Counted from the stretch's first letter, positions 43,098 through 54,245 are shown. The stretch: DNA of 64,000 bases from Ceratotherium simum simum (GCF_000283155.1 NW_004454166.1:12354869-12418868), one strand, 5' to 3'. A program made the numbers and translations. Notes: generated from the letters alone by a model not told the origin.

Positions 43098-43298
43098 AAC
43101 AGAACTAACACATATTGACCACCTACTATGGGCCAGATGCTGGGATAGGTGCACTTTGATATGACTCATCTCATTTAAGTCTCAAGACAGCTCTGCAGGA
43201 TAGTAACTTGTCCAAAGTCACACAGGAAATATGTGATGGAACAGGTATTCAAATCAGGTCTTTCTGAATCCAAAAATCCCCGTCATTAAAATCTAGAG
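43098..43298 (-). repeat. MIR SINE
   Basis: 'gaccacctactatgggccag', 'actcatctcatttaagtctc', 'agtaacttgtccaaagtcac' and 'attcaaatcaggtctttctg' match reverse-complement MIR. Its 5' end is continued for about 20-30 bases past the hAT insertion at 43299-43621. Confidence 0.82.
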
Positions 43299-43621
43299 CT
43301 GCACTGTCCAATACTATAGCCATTCACCACACCTGGCTATTGCACATATGAAATATGGCTGCCTCAACTGAGATGTGATGTAAGGGTAAAATACACACCA
43401 GATTTTGAAGACTTAGCTAAAAAAAGAATGCAACATATCTCATTTAAGTTTTTATGTTGATTACATGCTAAAATGATAATATTTTTGATATATTGAGTTA
43501 CATAAAATATATTAGAATTAGTTTCACCTATTTCTTTTTACTTTTTTTTTTAATGTGGTTACTGGAAAATTTAAAATTATATATGTGCCTTAATTTGTGG
43601 CTTTTCTTTTGCACATCACTG
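43299..43621 (-). mobile_element. hAT-type DNA transposon fossil
   Basis: Plus strand starts ctgcactgtccaata and ends gcacatcactg. The interior has 'aaatatggctgcctcaactg', 'ggtaaaatacacaccagatt' and 'aatgtggttactggaaaatt'. Flanked by the 8-bp TSD atctagag/atctagaa (43291-43298 and 43622-43629), 7/8 matching, as expected for hAT. Confidence 0.82.
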
Positions 43622-43639
43622 ATCTAGAACACCAGAATG

Positions 43640-44221
43640 AAAAGTCTCTACTCTTTGGAAATTACTATCTCAGTGTAAGAGCACTGTAACTTAAGGAGTA
43701 GTCATTTAATTAGTCTAGTATCAGACGGGATTAGAAGTTCTTGACCAGTAATGGAATCTGAGCTTTACTTTTCTGTATTCTATTGTTGTTTTTTGTTTTG
43801 TTTAGTTTTTCAAACTTCCCAGAGCCCTTGTATGGGTGTAGCTTTATAAGTAAATGAAATAAATTCACATCTCTTATGTCCATAAGTACACGTGTCTTTT
43901 CATCTAATGTGTGTTCGAAAATGTCATAATATTCCACATAACTTACTACACCTGGATAACATCATGCATGTTCAAATTGGGAATCATCCTTAGTAGGTAT
44001 GGTTGAAACTTTTAGATGAAATAATCCTATATGTGATACTTTTTTTTTCTGTTGGGATAATTATTATATTTTTATTGCTCTGCATGTTTGGCAAACAAGA
44101 AAGTAAGGAATTATTTTAAACAAAGAATTTCCAAGTCAGAAAATGAGACATATTAATTGAAACCAGAATTAGTTTAAGAGGTCACTGAGTTTACTGTTAC
44201 CTGAAGTTGATAAAAATGAAA
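43640..44221. other. No gene or repeat family recognised
   Basis: AT-rich; a GTTTT-type run lies at about 43786-43806. Confidence 0.5.
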
Positions 44222-44410
44222 ATAATATGTAGCATATCACAGTGTTTAATACAGGTGGCCTCACTTACTCCTCACAAAAGCCTATGAAGTAGGCAGTAGC
44301 AGTCTTATTATGCCCATTTACCTTATGAAAACTTGAGGCTCTAGGAAGTTAACTGAATGGAACCCAGGGCTTCTGAGTACAAGTCTGGTGATCTTTCCAC
44401 CTTGCCTCCA
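44222..44410 (-). repeat. MIR SINE
   Basis: 'cttactcctcacaaaagcct', 'atgaagtaggcagtagcagt' and 'gaacccagggcttctgagta' match reverse-complement MIR. Confidence 0.78.
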
Positions 44411-44529
44411 CATTGGATCATGAAAGGTAATACAAATCTGACAGTTCTTTCTCTTGTCTATATCATCTGGGGTTTAGAGAGAGTTCCTTACTATGGGATA
44501 AAAGATTCATTACCAGATTAATTTAGATG

Positions 44530-44592
44530 CCACAGGAAAGCACCTGATACAGCGCTGGGCATACAGCGATTACTCGGTAAACTTAACTTTCC
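44530..44592 (+). repeat. MIR or L2 3' end fragment
   Basis: 'gcacctgatacagcgctggg' and 'catacagcgattactcggta' match the shared MIR/L2-style 'cagtgcctggcacata..aggtgctca' block. Too short to decide between the two. Confidence 0.5.
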
Positions 44593-45049
44593 TTTGCTTT
44601 CACATACCAAGAAAATCCTCTTGATAGATAATGCTATAAAATGGTCACTTAGCCCTGGTCTTAGTTTTCAGGTTAAAGATATTTGACTTCCTTTTGCTGA
44701 GTTATTCGGATGCTTTGTAACCTCATCATTACTATCATTACACTGCTTTAACCCCTCTGGTAAAGAGAACTTTGACTTAAAATTTCAAAATCCAGGTGAA
44801 AAAAAATTAAAGAATAGTAAACCACTGAATTGATGATTATCATACTTATTATTATCAAGAGTAAACCTATTCATGTGATCTGACAAACCATCAGGTTCTC
44901 TATGAAATTCACAGGTCCCCATCACCTACCAAAACCTGCAAGGATGAAATGCAACAAATGCCAGTCATGGGAGCCTGCCTGTAGCTTAGAGGTCAACCCA
45001 AGCTGCCAATGCAAGGCTTTGATATGAAAACAACAGAGAATCATCCATT
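44593..45049. other. No gene or repeat family recognised
   Basis: AT-rich; no recognisable family. Confidence 0.5.
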
Positions 45050-45235
45050 ATGATGTCAATATATAATACTAATTATCATAATAATTCCTAACATTTATAA
45101 TTACTTCAGAGTTTAAAAAGGGTTCACATCCATAATCTCATTTAATTCCCAATTTGCAGATCTTGAAATTGAGATGTTACAAATCTTGCAGAACTAGCCC
45201 AGTAATACAGGCCACCTGCCTCCAATTATGTCAGT
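45050..45235 (-). repeat. MIR SINE
   Basis: 'ctaacatttataattacttc', 'ccataatctcatttaattcc' and 'cagatcttgaaattgagatg' match reverse-complement MIR. Confidence 0.68.
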
Positions 45236-45913
45236 TGAGAATTTCTCAATTGCAAAGCTTTAACATTAAAAATAAGTTTTTGACTTCTGTAACAGAGAAG
45301 TCAAGAAATGGTACTGGATTGAGGAAGCTTGATCAAGTCAATGATATATGACCAAGAACCTGACTTCTCCTATCTTTCCTCTCTGCCTTCGCCCTCAGCT
45401 TCACTTTAAGACCAGCCTCCATCATGGTTACAAGATGGCTGTCTACAATTCCCAGGGCCTTGTGTTTCTTCATCCACATCCAGCAGGAAAGTTTTTGTAC
45501 CAACATTACTGGCAAAAACCCAGAGATTCACTCTGTCTGGAATAATTTAGGTTACATGCCCCATCCCCCAAACCAATCATAGAGGCCAAGGGAAGAAATG
45601 CACTCCTTCTCCTGGAGCCTGGGGTGCAGGCAGTTCTGTGAAACTACATGAAATCCCAAAGGAAATCAGAAGCCCTTGAAGGAAGAAGGGGACAATGGAT
45701 ACTGGAGAAGCAAATCAACAAATGCCCACTACACCAGTCTAGGGCTTTTCCCATTAATGCACAATGGTAAGGAAGATAAAAAGGAGGTTAAGTGGATGGT
45801 AAATGCAGATATCTTGATATATTTTGTAGCATTGAAGATGGATTGGAGAGTCTGTATATATGGGGATTTTCCTCCTATTAGGTGTGCTAAACTGAGTGGG
45901 CTAAAAGTTACTT
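45236..45913. other. No gene or repeat family recognised
   Basis: About 680 bases. Plus frames at 45348-45545 and 45676-45915 have no recognisable domain. Confidence 0.5.
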
Positions 45914-45928
45914 AAAAGATTTGCTTCC

Positions 45929-46027
45929 AGTAGGCACAGATGTTAGCTCACGGCCACTCTTCCTCAAGCAAAAAGAGGAGGATTGACAACAGGTGTTAGC
46001 TCAGGGCCAGTCTTCCTCACACACAAA
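45929..46027 (+). mobile_element. ERE SINE, strongly 5'-truncated (99 bp)
   Basis: Only the tail half is present: 'gatgttagctcacggccact', 'cttcctcaagcaaaaagagg', 'gtgttagctcagggccagtc' and a short A-tail. Perfect 15-bp TSD aaaagatttgcttcc (45914-45928 and 46028-46042). It is a true truncated insertion, not a deletion remnant. Confidence 0.93.
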
Positions 46028-46209
46028 AAAAGATTTGCTTCCTAAAGCACTTAAGTTATCCTGAGTTCTTGAAGTGAAAAGAGACCAGGAGACATGTCAA
46101 TATTAAAACTTCTCCAACAACTGTGCACGAGACAATGCTCTCCCCTGCTCCCTACGCATCACCAGAGCTAAGTGACAGTGATATCTTGACCACAGACCAC
46201 ACTAATAAC

Positions 46210-46428
46210 TAATGGGCTGACTAATGCCTGGTACTGGGACCAAATGTTTTACTCATTTAATGCTCACAACAAACTCTATGAAGAAGGGACTAATTACCAT
46301 CCCCATTTCACAGGTGAGGAAACTGAGGATCAGAGAAGTTAAATGATTTTCCCAAGTTCACTCAGGATAGGAATTCAGCACCATTCCAGAGTCTACGCTC
46401 TTAAACATCATGCCATTCTGTCTTAGGT
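46210..46428 (-). repeat. MIR SINE, nearly full length
   Basis: 'tactcatttaatgctcacaa', 'ccatccccatttcacaggtg', 'aggaaactgaggatcagaga' and 'gagtctacgctcttaaacat' are in reverse-complement MIR order. Confidence 0.9.
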
Positions 46429-46589
46429 GGGCAATGACAAATTTTGCTTCTGTCTAGCTCTTTTGGAGACTTGTGTCATTTGCAGGCAAGTTCTTGAAAA
46501 TCAAAATCCTTCTCTCATCACAATGCACCCCTTATATATATATAACAAAAAAAAAGGAAGTCCATGAGCCTCTACAATCCACCTTCAGA

Positions 46590-46800
46590 CTCTTTCACAG
46601 TTTTAATACTTTCAAGAATATGCCAGGGTTCTGGGGTTCCATAGACCTGTGTTCGAATCCTGACTTTGTTATTTACCAGCTGTTTGACTTTTAACAAGCC
46701 AATTAACCCTTGTGAGCCTCATCTTCTTTATCAGTAAGATGTAGATATTACCCGCCCTCAGGGTTGTCTGAGACACAAATAGGATCATAGGCTGGCCATT
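46590..46800 (+). repeat. MIR SINE, member of a local pair
   Basis: 'gtgttcgaatcctgactttg', 'accagctgtttgacttttaa' and 'tgagcctcatcttctttatc' mark a MIR. It shares non-consensus bases and its left flank with the copy at 50608-50760 (see findings). Confidence 0.8.
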
Positions 46801-48114
46801 GACCATAGGCTGGTCACAGAAAATGTGAAGTCATAATTAGCTGTTTTTCCCTCCTCTCCCATTATGTCTTTCATCTTTCCACTTCCTTTGAATACAGTGG
46901 TACATGTTTAAGGATGGGAAGCTCAGAACATGTTTGCAGGGTCTACTTTCTTAATATATATATTCCTTCTCAGAACTCTGAGTGACCCTATACACCACAT
47001 AAGACAATTTTATTTGAAAGTTTTCACTCTTGCCTGCTGAAGTCTTAAGAGTCTTTTTCCTATTGCTGGAAGGTGGAGAGAGAAGTAATTTTTTTTCATT
47101 GAACTCCTTGGGCTTGTTTTGAAAAATGGATTCACGTGATCTTTTGTGGAAAGGGAGCATAGCCCATTTAAAGGTGGCCCCTTAGAGTGAGAGGCAAGGC
47201 CAATGGCCAATTCAGGCCTTAATGAGTTAGCTTAAGTATGTAAGCTAACTAGTAAATTCAAGTTTCCAGGGCAAGGAGCTAAGATAAAGAGAGATAGCCA
47301 GGTAGTTAAAAAAATGCCTCTGGAAAAAGTGGATCATTGGGAAATCATGCAGTTGATAGTCCTTAATCACTTTCTCTTCTAGTTTCTGCCAAATTCTGGA
47401 GAGTAGAAAATAATTTCACTTTGTTATATTTTGTTTTGCTATGTTTCTCCCAAGCTAAGATATGGGAAGAAACTGGGCAGCTAGTTAATCAGATCCATGA
47501 GCATTAGTAACTAGGGAAGCCCATGGATGTCAAAGACCTTTGCACCAGAAGAGAGAAGACTTCGTGCAGAATTAGAGCTTGGTGGATGGGGTCACTCCTA
47601 GAGTTGATACCACAGTCTACTTGGTGGCAGCCTCCCCAAATTGCAGGCAGAGTACCTGACAGGAAACAACCACACCTTCCAAAAAAGGATGAGCATCACA
47701 GCAAGCCCTCAGGAAGCGATCAGAAGAGCTGGGTTCATACATCTGTGTTCTAATTGCTAAGTAGTATGTGTGGATAAAGCAAGGCCCTCATGGCAGGCCC
47801 TGATGTGGTGCCAGCATGAAAATAAGTATGCAACAAAGGCAGAATTGGAGAGGAGTTTAAAAACTATTACCAGGATAGTTTACTTCTGGAGAATTTATTA
47901 AGTGGAAATGTGCAATTAGAAATCTTAATATGAGAGAATAGGCTAGTAAAAGCCTGCCCTTTTTGGAAGATAGAATTCTAATTCAATTACTAAGTTGAAT
48001 CACATGAAATTGCCATTTCATAGGTTAAAAATTTCAAAATTGGCAATTTCCTGTGGTTCAATCTAATATTGTTCAGGCGCTTTGTAAAGGGAGAGACAAT
48101 GGTCACTGCTTGAC
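46801..48114. other. No gene or repeat family recognised (1.3 kb)
   Basis: Short frames only. A small direct repeat, cataggctgg, occurs twice at its left edge (about 46787-46812). Confidence 0.5.
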
Positions 48115-48365
48115 ATTTTTTGACTACTATTCCACTATTACACGTCAGGAACCAAGCTAAGTGATTTTATATATACATATATATACACAGACACACGTAA
48201 ATATGTATATATATGGTAGCTTATTTAATTTAATGGTTATCACAACTCTGTAAGATCAGTATTATTATCTGCATTTTCAGAAGAGGAGACTACGGAGTAG
48301 AAAATGTGAAATAACTTGCTTAAGGTCATGCAGATTTGGGATTCAGACAAATTCTGGGGCCATGT
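48115..48365 (-). repeat. MIR SINE with an internal TA/CA microsatellite
   Basis: 'cacgtcaggaaccaagctaa', then an (AT)n/(AC)n tract at about 48165-48215, then 'gtagcttatttaatttaatg', 'atctgcattttcagaagagg' and 'taacttgcttaaggtcatgc' in reverse-complement MIR order. Confidence 0.75.
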
Positions 48366-48449
48366 TGCCAAAAACCAATGGTCAGTTCTCAGGAGCACTG
48401 GACATAGCAGATCACTTCCTTCTCCTTGAAACAGTTTCTTCCTTTTATC

Positions 48450-50195
48450 TTTCTTAGACACCTCCTACTCACTGGCCACACATTTGCTAGAATCTCCTCA
48501 TCTTCCCAACCTGTAAACATGCAGTGGATCCAGGACTTCAGCCTCAGACCCACTCTATTCTTTCTTTATACTATCACTTCCTAGATTATTTTATCCAGTC
48601 CCAGATTTTTAAACACTTTTATTTACTGATGATTCCCAAACATATCTCCAGGCCAAACCTCTCCTCTGAACTCCAGACTAGTACACCTAATTGACTACTT
48701 GCCATCTTCACATGGAAATCATTAGGCAACTTGAACCTAATAGGTCAGAAACCAAACCCTGGATCTCCACACCCACCCACCCCAAAAACTGATCCTTTAT
48801 CTGTCTTCTGGATCTTAGAAAATAGCAATTTCATTCTTCCCTCCACATAGGGCAAAACAACCAGAGACAAGGCATTTTGACTCCTCTATTTCTCTCATAG
48901 TTCACATCTAATCCATCAGCAGATACTGAAGTTTCTAACCTCAGATTATATGCTGAATTGGAACATATCTCATGATCCCACTGTGCTCTAATCCAAGCCT
49001 CCATCATCTCTCACTGGACTTTTCCAAAAGCCTCCTAATTGGTCTCCCTGTTTCTACCTTCATCGCTCTATAGTGTGATCTCTGCATAGCAGCCAAAGTG
49101 ATCTATGTAAAACATAATTTATGTCATCCCATTCTTTGCTCAAAACCCTTCAGTGGCTTCCTATTGCACCCAGAAAAACATCCTCCAAAGTCCTCCCCAT
49201 GGCCTGCAATGCCCCATATGATCTGACCCCTCACTACTTTTCTAATCTCCTCTATGATAGATGAAAGCTGGCCACTTTGATATTCCTTACCTTGAGAGGT
49301 GGAATCTATTTTCCCTCCCCTTGAAGCTGAGTACAGTATGATGGAAGAGTTCCTACGCCAGTTCCAGGCCCAGTCTTTAAAAGGACTAGTAGCTTTGACT
49401 GGCATCATGGTATCTGGGAGTCCTGAGCCACTATGTAAGAAGTCCAATGCCCTCAGGTTAAAAACCCAAACAACATGGTAAGAAGGTGGTCATGGGTAGG
49501 CACTCCAGTCAACAATCCCAATTTAGCTCCTGGGTAACAGGATCAACTGCAGCCATGTGTGTAAGCCCTCTTATACTCTCAGCCCAATCAAGCCTTCAGA
49601 TGTCTCCATCCCCAACTGCTATTTGAGTGTAACCACGTGAGAGACCCCAAGGGAAAACCAGCCAAGCCCATTCAACCTATAGAATGATCATAGATGATAA
49701 TAATTGTTTTAATCCACTAAGTTATAGTTTGTTACACAGCCATAGCTAACTGGAACATCATTTCCTACCATTCTCTCTCTTGTTCCCTCCACTCCAGCCA
49801 CACAGGCCTACTTACTGTTCCTCTAACATACCAGACACACTACTACCTCCAAGTCTTCCTACCTACTTTCCCTGTATGTGACATGCTTTTCCTACAGATA
49901 TCCACCTGGATTCATTCAGGGCTCTGCTCAAACATCAAAGAGAGCTTCCCTGATGAATTCATCTAAAATAGCACCCCATCACTCTGTCTCTTATCAAGCT
50001 TTGTTTTTCTTCTAAAGATTTATCACCACCTAACATTTTAGACTTGTTTATTTTTTGTCTCCTACTAACAAAATAAAAAATTTGCAAGAGTAAACATATT
50101 ACCAGCTTTCAATTGCAGCTTTTTCTCTATCGCCTGGAACAATGCCTACTACATCATAGGTGTTTAATACATATTGGCTGAATAAATGGATGAAT
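48450..50195 (+). repeat. Long L2 LINE (ORF2 C-terminal part to 3' end), split by an MLT1-type LTR
   Basis: Part 1 (to 49254): 'tttatttactgatgattccc', 'gaactccagactagtacacc', 'gactcctctatttctctcat', 'agcctcctaattggtctccc', 'catagcagccaaagtgatct' and 'aaaacccttcagtggcttcc'. Part 2 (from 49757): 'cagccacacaggcctactta', 'aatagcaccccatcactctg', 'tggaacaatgcctactacat' and 'tggctgaataaatgg'. Stops throughout. Confidence 0.92.
49255..49756 (+). mobile_element. MLT1-type (ERVL-MaLR) LTR inserted in L2
   Basis: From tgatag to gaaca, with 'ccttgagaggtggaatctat', 'tccctccccttgaagctgag', 'ccactatgtaagaagtccaa', 'tgttttaatccactaagtta' and 'tttgttacacagccatagct', all MLT1 hallmarks in order. About 500 bp, as expected. 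The TSD is too decayed to call. Both L2 halves flank it. Confidence 0.9.
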
Positions 50196-50607
50196 AAGAT
50201 TTCACCACCCAAGCATTTTCTTCTGCATTACTCTAGTAAGGAGAGAAAGAATAGAAGAAAGGAAGAAAATGGGAAGCGGGGAGCAATTACACACAGAAGG
50301 GCAATTTCTTCTTCTTTGAAAATCTTCACCCAAATTTCCCTCTGTCTCTTGGGCCTTTGCTATTGGGGCTATTATAAATTTCTATTTATTGCCTCAGTTG
50401 ATCTGAGGTGAAAATGCCACTTTGTATAAATGTGAGGTGCTATGTGCATGTAATATACAGACCAAATTCAAGTACACCTTTACTGCATATCCCCAGGAAA
50501 AAATAATAGATTCTTAACAGGTGTTGGGGGAGGGCAATTCATGGGAGGGACAGACTAAGGAAGTTCAACCTCAGGGTCTGTCACCAATGAGACCTCCACA
50601 AATAATG
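50196..50607. other. No gene or repeat family recognised
   Basis: About 410 bases; purine-rich around 50236-50285. Confidence 0.5.
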
Positions 50608-50760
50608 ATGTTTTAATACTTGCAAGAAAGTAGCAGGGTTCTGGGATCCCACAGACCTATGTTCGAATCCTGGCTTTGCTATTTACCGGCTGTTTGACCT
50701 TTAACAAACAATTAACCCTGTGAGCCTAACCTTCTTTATCTGTAAAATATGGCCTAAAAG
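50608..50760 (+). repeat. MIR SINE, second member of a local pair
   Basis: 'gcagggttctgggatcccac', 'tatgttcgaatcctggcttt' and 'gctgtttgacctttaacaaa' align with 46600-46740 at about 85% by eye, including bases outside the MIR. Confidence 0.8.
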
Positions 50761-50784
50761 ACAAACACACAAGTTTTATAACTA

Positions 50785-50920
50785 TACTGACCAGAGTTCC
50801 AGTCTTTGCCCAACCTTTTCCTTAACCTCTCAGTCTCGCAGATTTCTCTTTGGTGAAATGGGAATAATAATAGCTTTTTAGAAGTCTGGTGTGAGGGTTA
50901 TATGAGATCAGGAATGTAGA
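50785..50920 (+). repeat. MIR SINE fragment
   Basis: 'cttttccttaacctctcagt', 'tttggtgaaatgggaataat' and 'gtgtgagggttatatgagat' are MIR core blocks. Confidence 0.7.
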
Positions 50921-50924
50921 ATGG

Positions 50925-51138
50925 TAGCTAGCATTTATTGAGTATTTAATTACCATTATATTACATTCCTAATCTCATAAAATCCTCTAAGTAACATCAA
51001 CCGTGTTAGTAGATACTATTACCATCCCTTGCCCCAAATCACACAGCTATCAAGCACAAATGGAGTGAGATTCAAACCCAGGCAGTCTAACTTCAGAGCC
51101 CAAGCTCTTAACCATTCCATTCTGTTGCTTCTCTGGAT
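50925..51138 (-). repeat. MIR SINE, nearly full length
   Basis: 'agcatttattgagtatttaa', 'cctaatctcataaaatcctc', 'ttcaaacccaggcagtctaa' and 'gagcccaagctcttaaccat' are in reverse-complement MIR order. Confidence 0.88.
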
Positions 51139-51212
51139 GCTTAGAACAATATCTGGCATACATTACATTCCAAAAGAATAATTACTATTTTAACTACTGC
51201 TAATAGTATATG

Positions 51213-51238
51213 ACATCATCATCATCAACATCATCATG
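51213..51238. repeat. Short (ATC)n run
   Basis: acatcatcatcatcaacatc with two more units. Confidence 0.85.
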
Positions 51239-51384
51239 TTAATATCTAGAGACAGTTTCCTTGTCCACAGGAGAAAATTCCAGACTCTTGCAACTGATAA
51301 GCCTAAAGCTGACATTACACCCTTACCTGTTCAGTTATAAACCCAGGAACTGAATAGAACTTTCAGTGACCCTGACTATGAGAA

Positions 51385-51612
51385 AATGGGTCAGGACAGA
51401 GGTGCAAAAGCACAGTTTTTGCAGTGATATGTTGGCATCAGCTCATATTGGCTCCACAGAGCCAAATGTGCACATCTCTTCCCGACTCTGTAATTACATT
51501 GGGAGCTGAAAACTGGCCATGATGGAAATATTTACACCACAGAAATCAGCAAATACAACAAATTGAGGCTTTGTTTTTCCCACAGGGAGCTGGTTGTTAA
51601 ACATTTGCCAGC
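51385..51612. repeat. Ancient repeat, family not assigned (copy A)
   Basis: 'gcagtgatatgttggcatca', 'gctcatattggctccacaga' recur at 52980-53075. The right end, 'gggagctggttgttaaacat' then 'ttgccagcac', is reminiscent of an old DNA transposon terminus. I cannot name the family. Confidence 0.5.
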
Positions 51613-51855
51613 ACAGCACTGCTTTGAAGTCAGACAGGCATGAGTTTGAATCCTTACGCAATCAAGCGTAATCTCAAACAAGTTACTTAATTTCTCTGGG
51701 CCTTACTTTTCTCACATCTATAACAGGAATAATGGATCCCTAATGGACTGTCCTGAAGATTAAATGATGTACTATTTGCAAAGTTCTTAGGAGAACATAT
51801 AGCACTTAGTAGGCACTGTCTAAGTGATAGTAATTATATTAGTTATATTATTTGA
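51613..51855 (+). repeat. MIR SINE, nearly full length
   Basis: 'gctttgaagtcagacaggca', 'tctcaaacaagttacttaat', 'ttctctgggccttacttttc', 'gaagattaaatgatgtacta' and 'agcacttagtaggcactgtc' are in MIR order. Confidence 0.87.
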
Positions 51856-52227
51856 ATTGCATTAAAAAGTGGATGGCAGAGACCATGGTATAAATAAGAA
51901 TATACAAACACCAGCTCAGCAGACCTGTTCTTCACTAGGGTTGGTTTCACCCTTTCAGAAACTGTCCTAGTTGTATCCCAATTCAAAAGATCTGAACTTA
52001 AGTGCTTCCTACTCTCTTCTCAAGTAATACATTCTCATTTGGATCCATTTCTCACATTACAAGCCCCTGCTCGCAACATTCAGTCAGGGTCAGGATGAAC
52101 CTTACCTAATTAACAGTGGCATAATCAAAACAAATATTGTTTCATTTCCCCATAACATGATTAATTCCCATATGCATTCAAGGCTGGGCCTGCTCTTGAT
52201 GAGTAACCAGAGAGCAAATCACAAAAT
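51856..52227. other. No gene or repeat family recognised
   Basis: About 370 bases of single-copy-looking sequence. Confidence 0.5.
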
Positions 52228-52330
52228 CACCAACCATTGAGCTGGAAAATAATAGTGGGCTCCTCTTATCTACTTTGCAGATGGGTAGACTGAGTAGTTA
52301 GGTGACTTGCCCTCTAGAAATAGATGGCTC
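52228..52330 (-). repeat. MIR fragment
   Basis: 'tctactttgcagatgggtag', 'actgagtagttaggtgactt' and 'gccct' match reverse-complement MIR core only. Confidence 0.6.
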
Positions 52331-52641
52331 TACATCATGAATTGTTTGCAATTTGTAAGAGACAGATGATGCAAAGAAGAGAGCCAAAGACTCAGTGACC
52401 CGCTTCATTCGGTCACCAAGACCTACCCTACCACCCCTCCCATTGCCACTGCCTGGTTTCAGTGTGTCAAACTGTATACCAGAGAAATTTAAAGATTTAG
52501 TGATGTCATTTATTCTGTAATGGAACTAGTACATTTTATTAAATTCAAAAGTTCCAGATCTGGAAGGACCAAGTCTATTGCCTAGCTCACTCCTTGAAAA
52601 CTTTAAGGGCTGTACAAATTGAGAGATACTCAACTGCTTTT

Positions 52642-52956
52642 TCTTTTTTTTAATAGTTTCTTTTTTGTGTGTGTGTGAGGAAGATCAGCCCTGAGCTAAC
52701 AACATGCTAATCCTCCTCTTTTTGCTGAGGAAGACCGGCTCTGAGCTAACATCCATTGCCAATCCTCCTCCTTTTTCTCCCCAAAGCCCCAGTAGATAGT
52801 TGTATGTCATAGTTGCACATTCTTCTAGTTGCTGTATGTGGGATGCGGCCTCAGCATAGCCGGGGAAGCAGTGCGTCAGTGCGCGCCCGGGATCCGAACC
52901 CAGGCCGCCAGTAGCAGAGCGCGTGCACTTAACCTCTAAGCCACGGGGCCAGCCCC
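52642..52956 (-). mobile_element. ERE SINE, full length (315 bp)
   Basis: Plus strand: T-rich/(GT)n tail complement, 'gatcagccctgagctaacaa', 'tttgctgaggaagaccggct', 'cagtagatagttgtatgtca', B-box complement ggatccgaaccc, A-box complement and terminal ggggccagcccc. Perfect 18-bp TSD agatactcaactgctttt (52624-52641 and 52957-52974). Confidence 0.96.
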
Positions 52957-52979
52957 AGATACTCAACTGCTTTTAAAAT

Positions 52980-53075
52980 GCTCTTGTGAATGCTCAGAGG
53001 AGGAAAAGCATAGTTTTTGCAGTGATATGTTGGCATTGGCTCATATTAGCTCCATAAAGCCAATTGTGCACTAAG
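52980..53075. repeat. Ancient repeat, family not assigned (copy B)
   Basis: 'gcagtgatatgttggcattg' and 'gctcatattagctccataaa' match copy A at 51385-51612 at about 87% over 60 bases by eye. The ERE lies immediately to its left. Confidence 0.5.
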
Positions 53076-53814
53076 TACATAAGTGAATGAGAAGGTTAGC
53101 CCCCAGTTGTGCCATGATTCAAGTAGCAATGGCTCCCTCCTAGCAAACAGCACCATACCTTGTTATCACCCACAGGCAGTGCATAAGAACATATACCTTC
53201 CCACTTCTCTTTCTACAAATGAGGTATTAAGGAGCTTGAATTTTGCCCTGAGGACAATGGAGAAACAATGAAGAACATAAGGAGAGGAACACGGCATAGT
53301 GAAGTTTTGGAAATACCATTCAAGGGGAAAGAGTTGGTGTGAGTTCCTTGTGTGACCCTCCCCAGAGGGGCCTGGGGTAATGCTTCTCCTCCATCTTCCC
53401 AAAAAAAGCCATTAGAAGACCTTGAAAAGCAGTGATAATATTAGAATTATCTTAACAGTATGGAGTTTACTTTTGCTACCCCTTTGACTAACCTTCATCT
53501 TCTCCTGGCTTTGAACCCTAGAAAAGGTGATAATATTGCAGACATCCACCAGTTGATTTACTTTTATAGGATTTCCAAAGGGAGACCAGGACAGTACTAG
53601 AGAGCTCTTGATAAGTAAACACCGGGAGCATAATTGACTAAAATTGACTAACTAGGATCCCTGGCTCATCCTTAGTAGATGCTCGAGTAATACTGAATCT
53701 AAATATTGACAATTTTAAAAGACCATTTTATGACCTAGAAGGAAAATGCACTTGACAGAAAATGCAAATAAGTTATGCTCACTAGTGTGTGATGTGGGCC
53801 ACATTAGCAACAGA
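53076..53814. other. No gene or repeat family recognised
   Basis: About 740 bases. A minus frame at 53166-53402 (78 codons) has no recognisable domain. Confidence 0.5.
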
Positions 53815-53885
53815 TTCAAGGGTGTCTGGTGCCCTGCATAGTGCCCGGCACATAATAGGTGCTCAACAAATAATAGTTGACTAAT
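53815..53885 (+). repeat. L2/MIR-type 3' end fragment
   Basis: 'gcatagtgcccggcacataa' and 'taggtgctcaacaaataata' match the L2 3' terminus. Confidence 0.65.
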
Positions 53886-53914
53886 CTACACTGAATTCAT
53901 AAAGGAAGCAGATT

Positions 53915-54030
53915 CATTCAGGTGGTTGGTAAGTGTAGACTAGATGCCAACTATGTTGTAGCACATGTTCTGGGTCCTGGGCATATAGCAGTGAACAAAC
54001 AAAGTCCCTACCTTCATGAAGCTTCCATTT
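53915..54030 (-). repeat. L2 LINE 3' end
   Basis: 'ggtcctgggcatatagcagt', 'gaacaaacaaagtccctacc' and 'ttcatgaagcttccatttaa' are the reverse-complement L2 3' UTR. Confidence 0.85.
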
Positions 54031-54034
54031 AAAT

Positions 54035-54245
54035 CAGGTGTGATAAAACCCCAGAATGTTAAAGTCAGAATTTACCTTATAGATCCTACAGCTCAATCCT
54101 CTCATTGTTTAGATGGAGAATTTCAGACCCAGAGAGGAGAAGGAAATTCCCCCCAAGGTCACCCAACAAGTCAGCAGCAAAGCTGCAATTTAAACTCTGG
54201 TTTCCTGACCATAAATTCAGTGCTTATCTACCCACACCAGCCTGC
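54035..54245 (-). repeat. MIR-related SINE
   Basis: 'cctatagatcctacagctca'-like block (here ccttatagatcctacagctc), 'cagacccagagaggagaagg', 'aaggtcacccaacaagtcag' and 'agtgcttatctacccacacc' match a MIR relative in reverse complement. Confidence 0.75.

Noticed and set aside
52685..52966. Minus-strand frames over ERE SINEs that give similar peptides (also at 33331-33597, 36079-36270, 41742-42008)
   Set aside because: The similarity comes from the shared SINE DNA sequence. ERE is a tRNA-derived Pol III element and does not encode protein.
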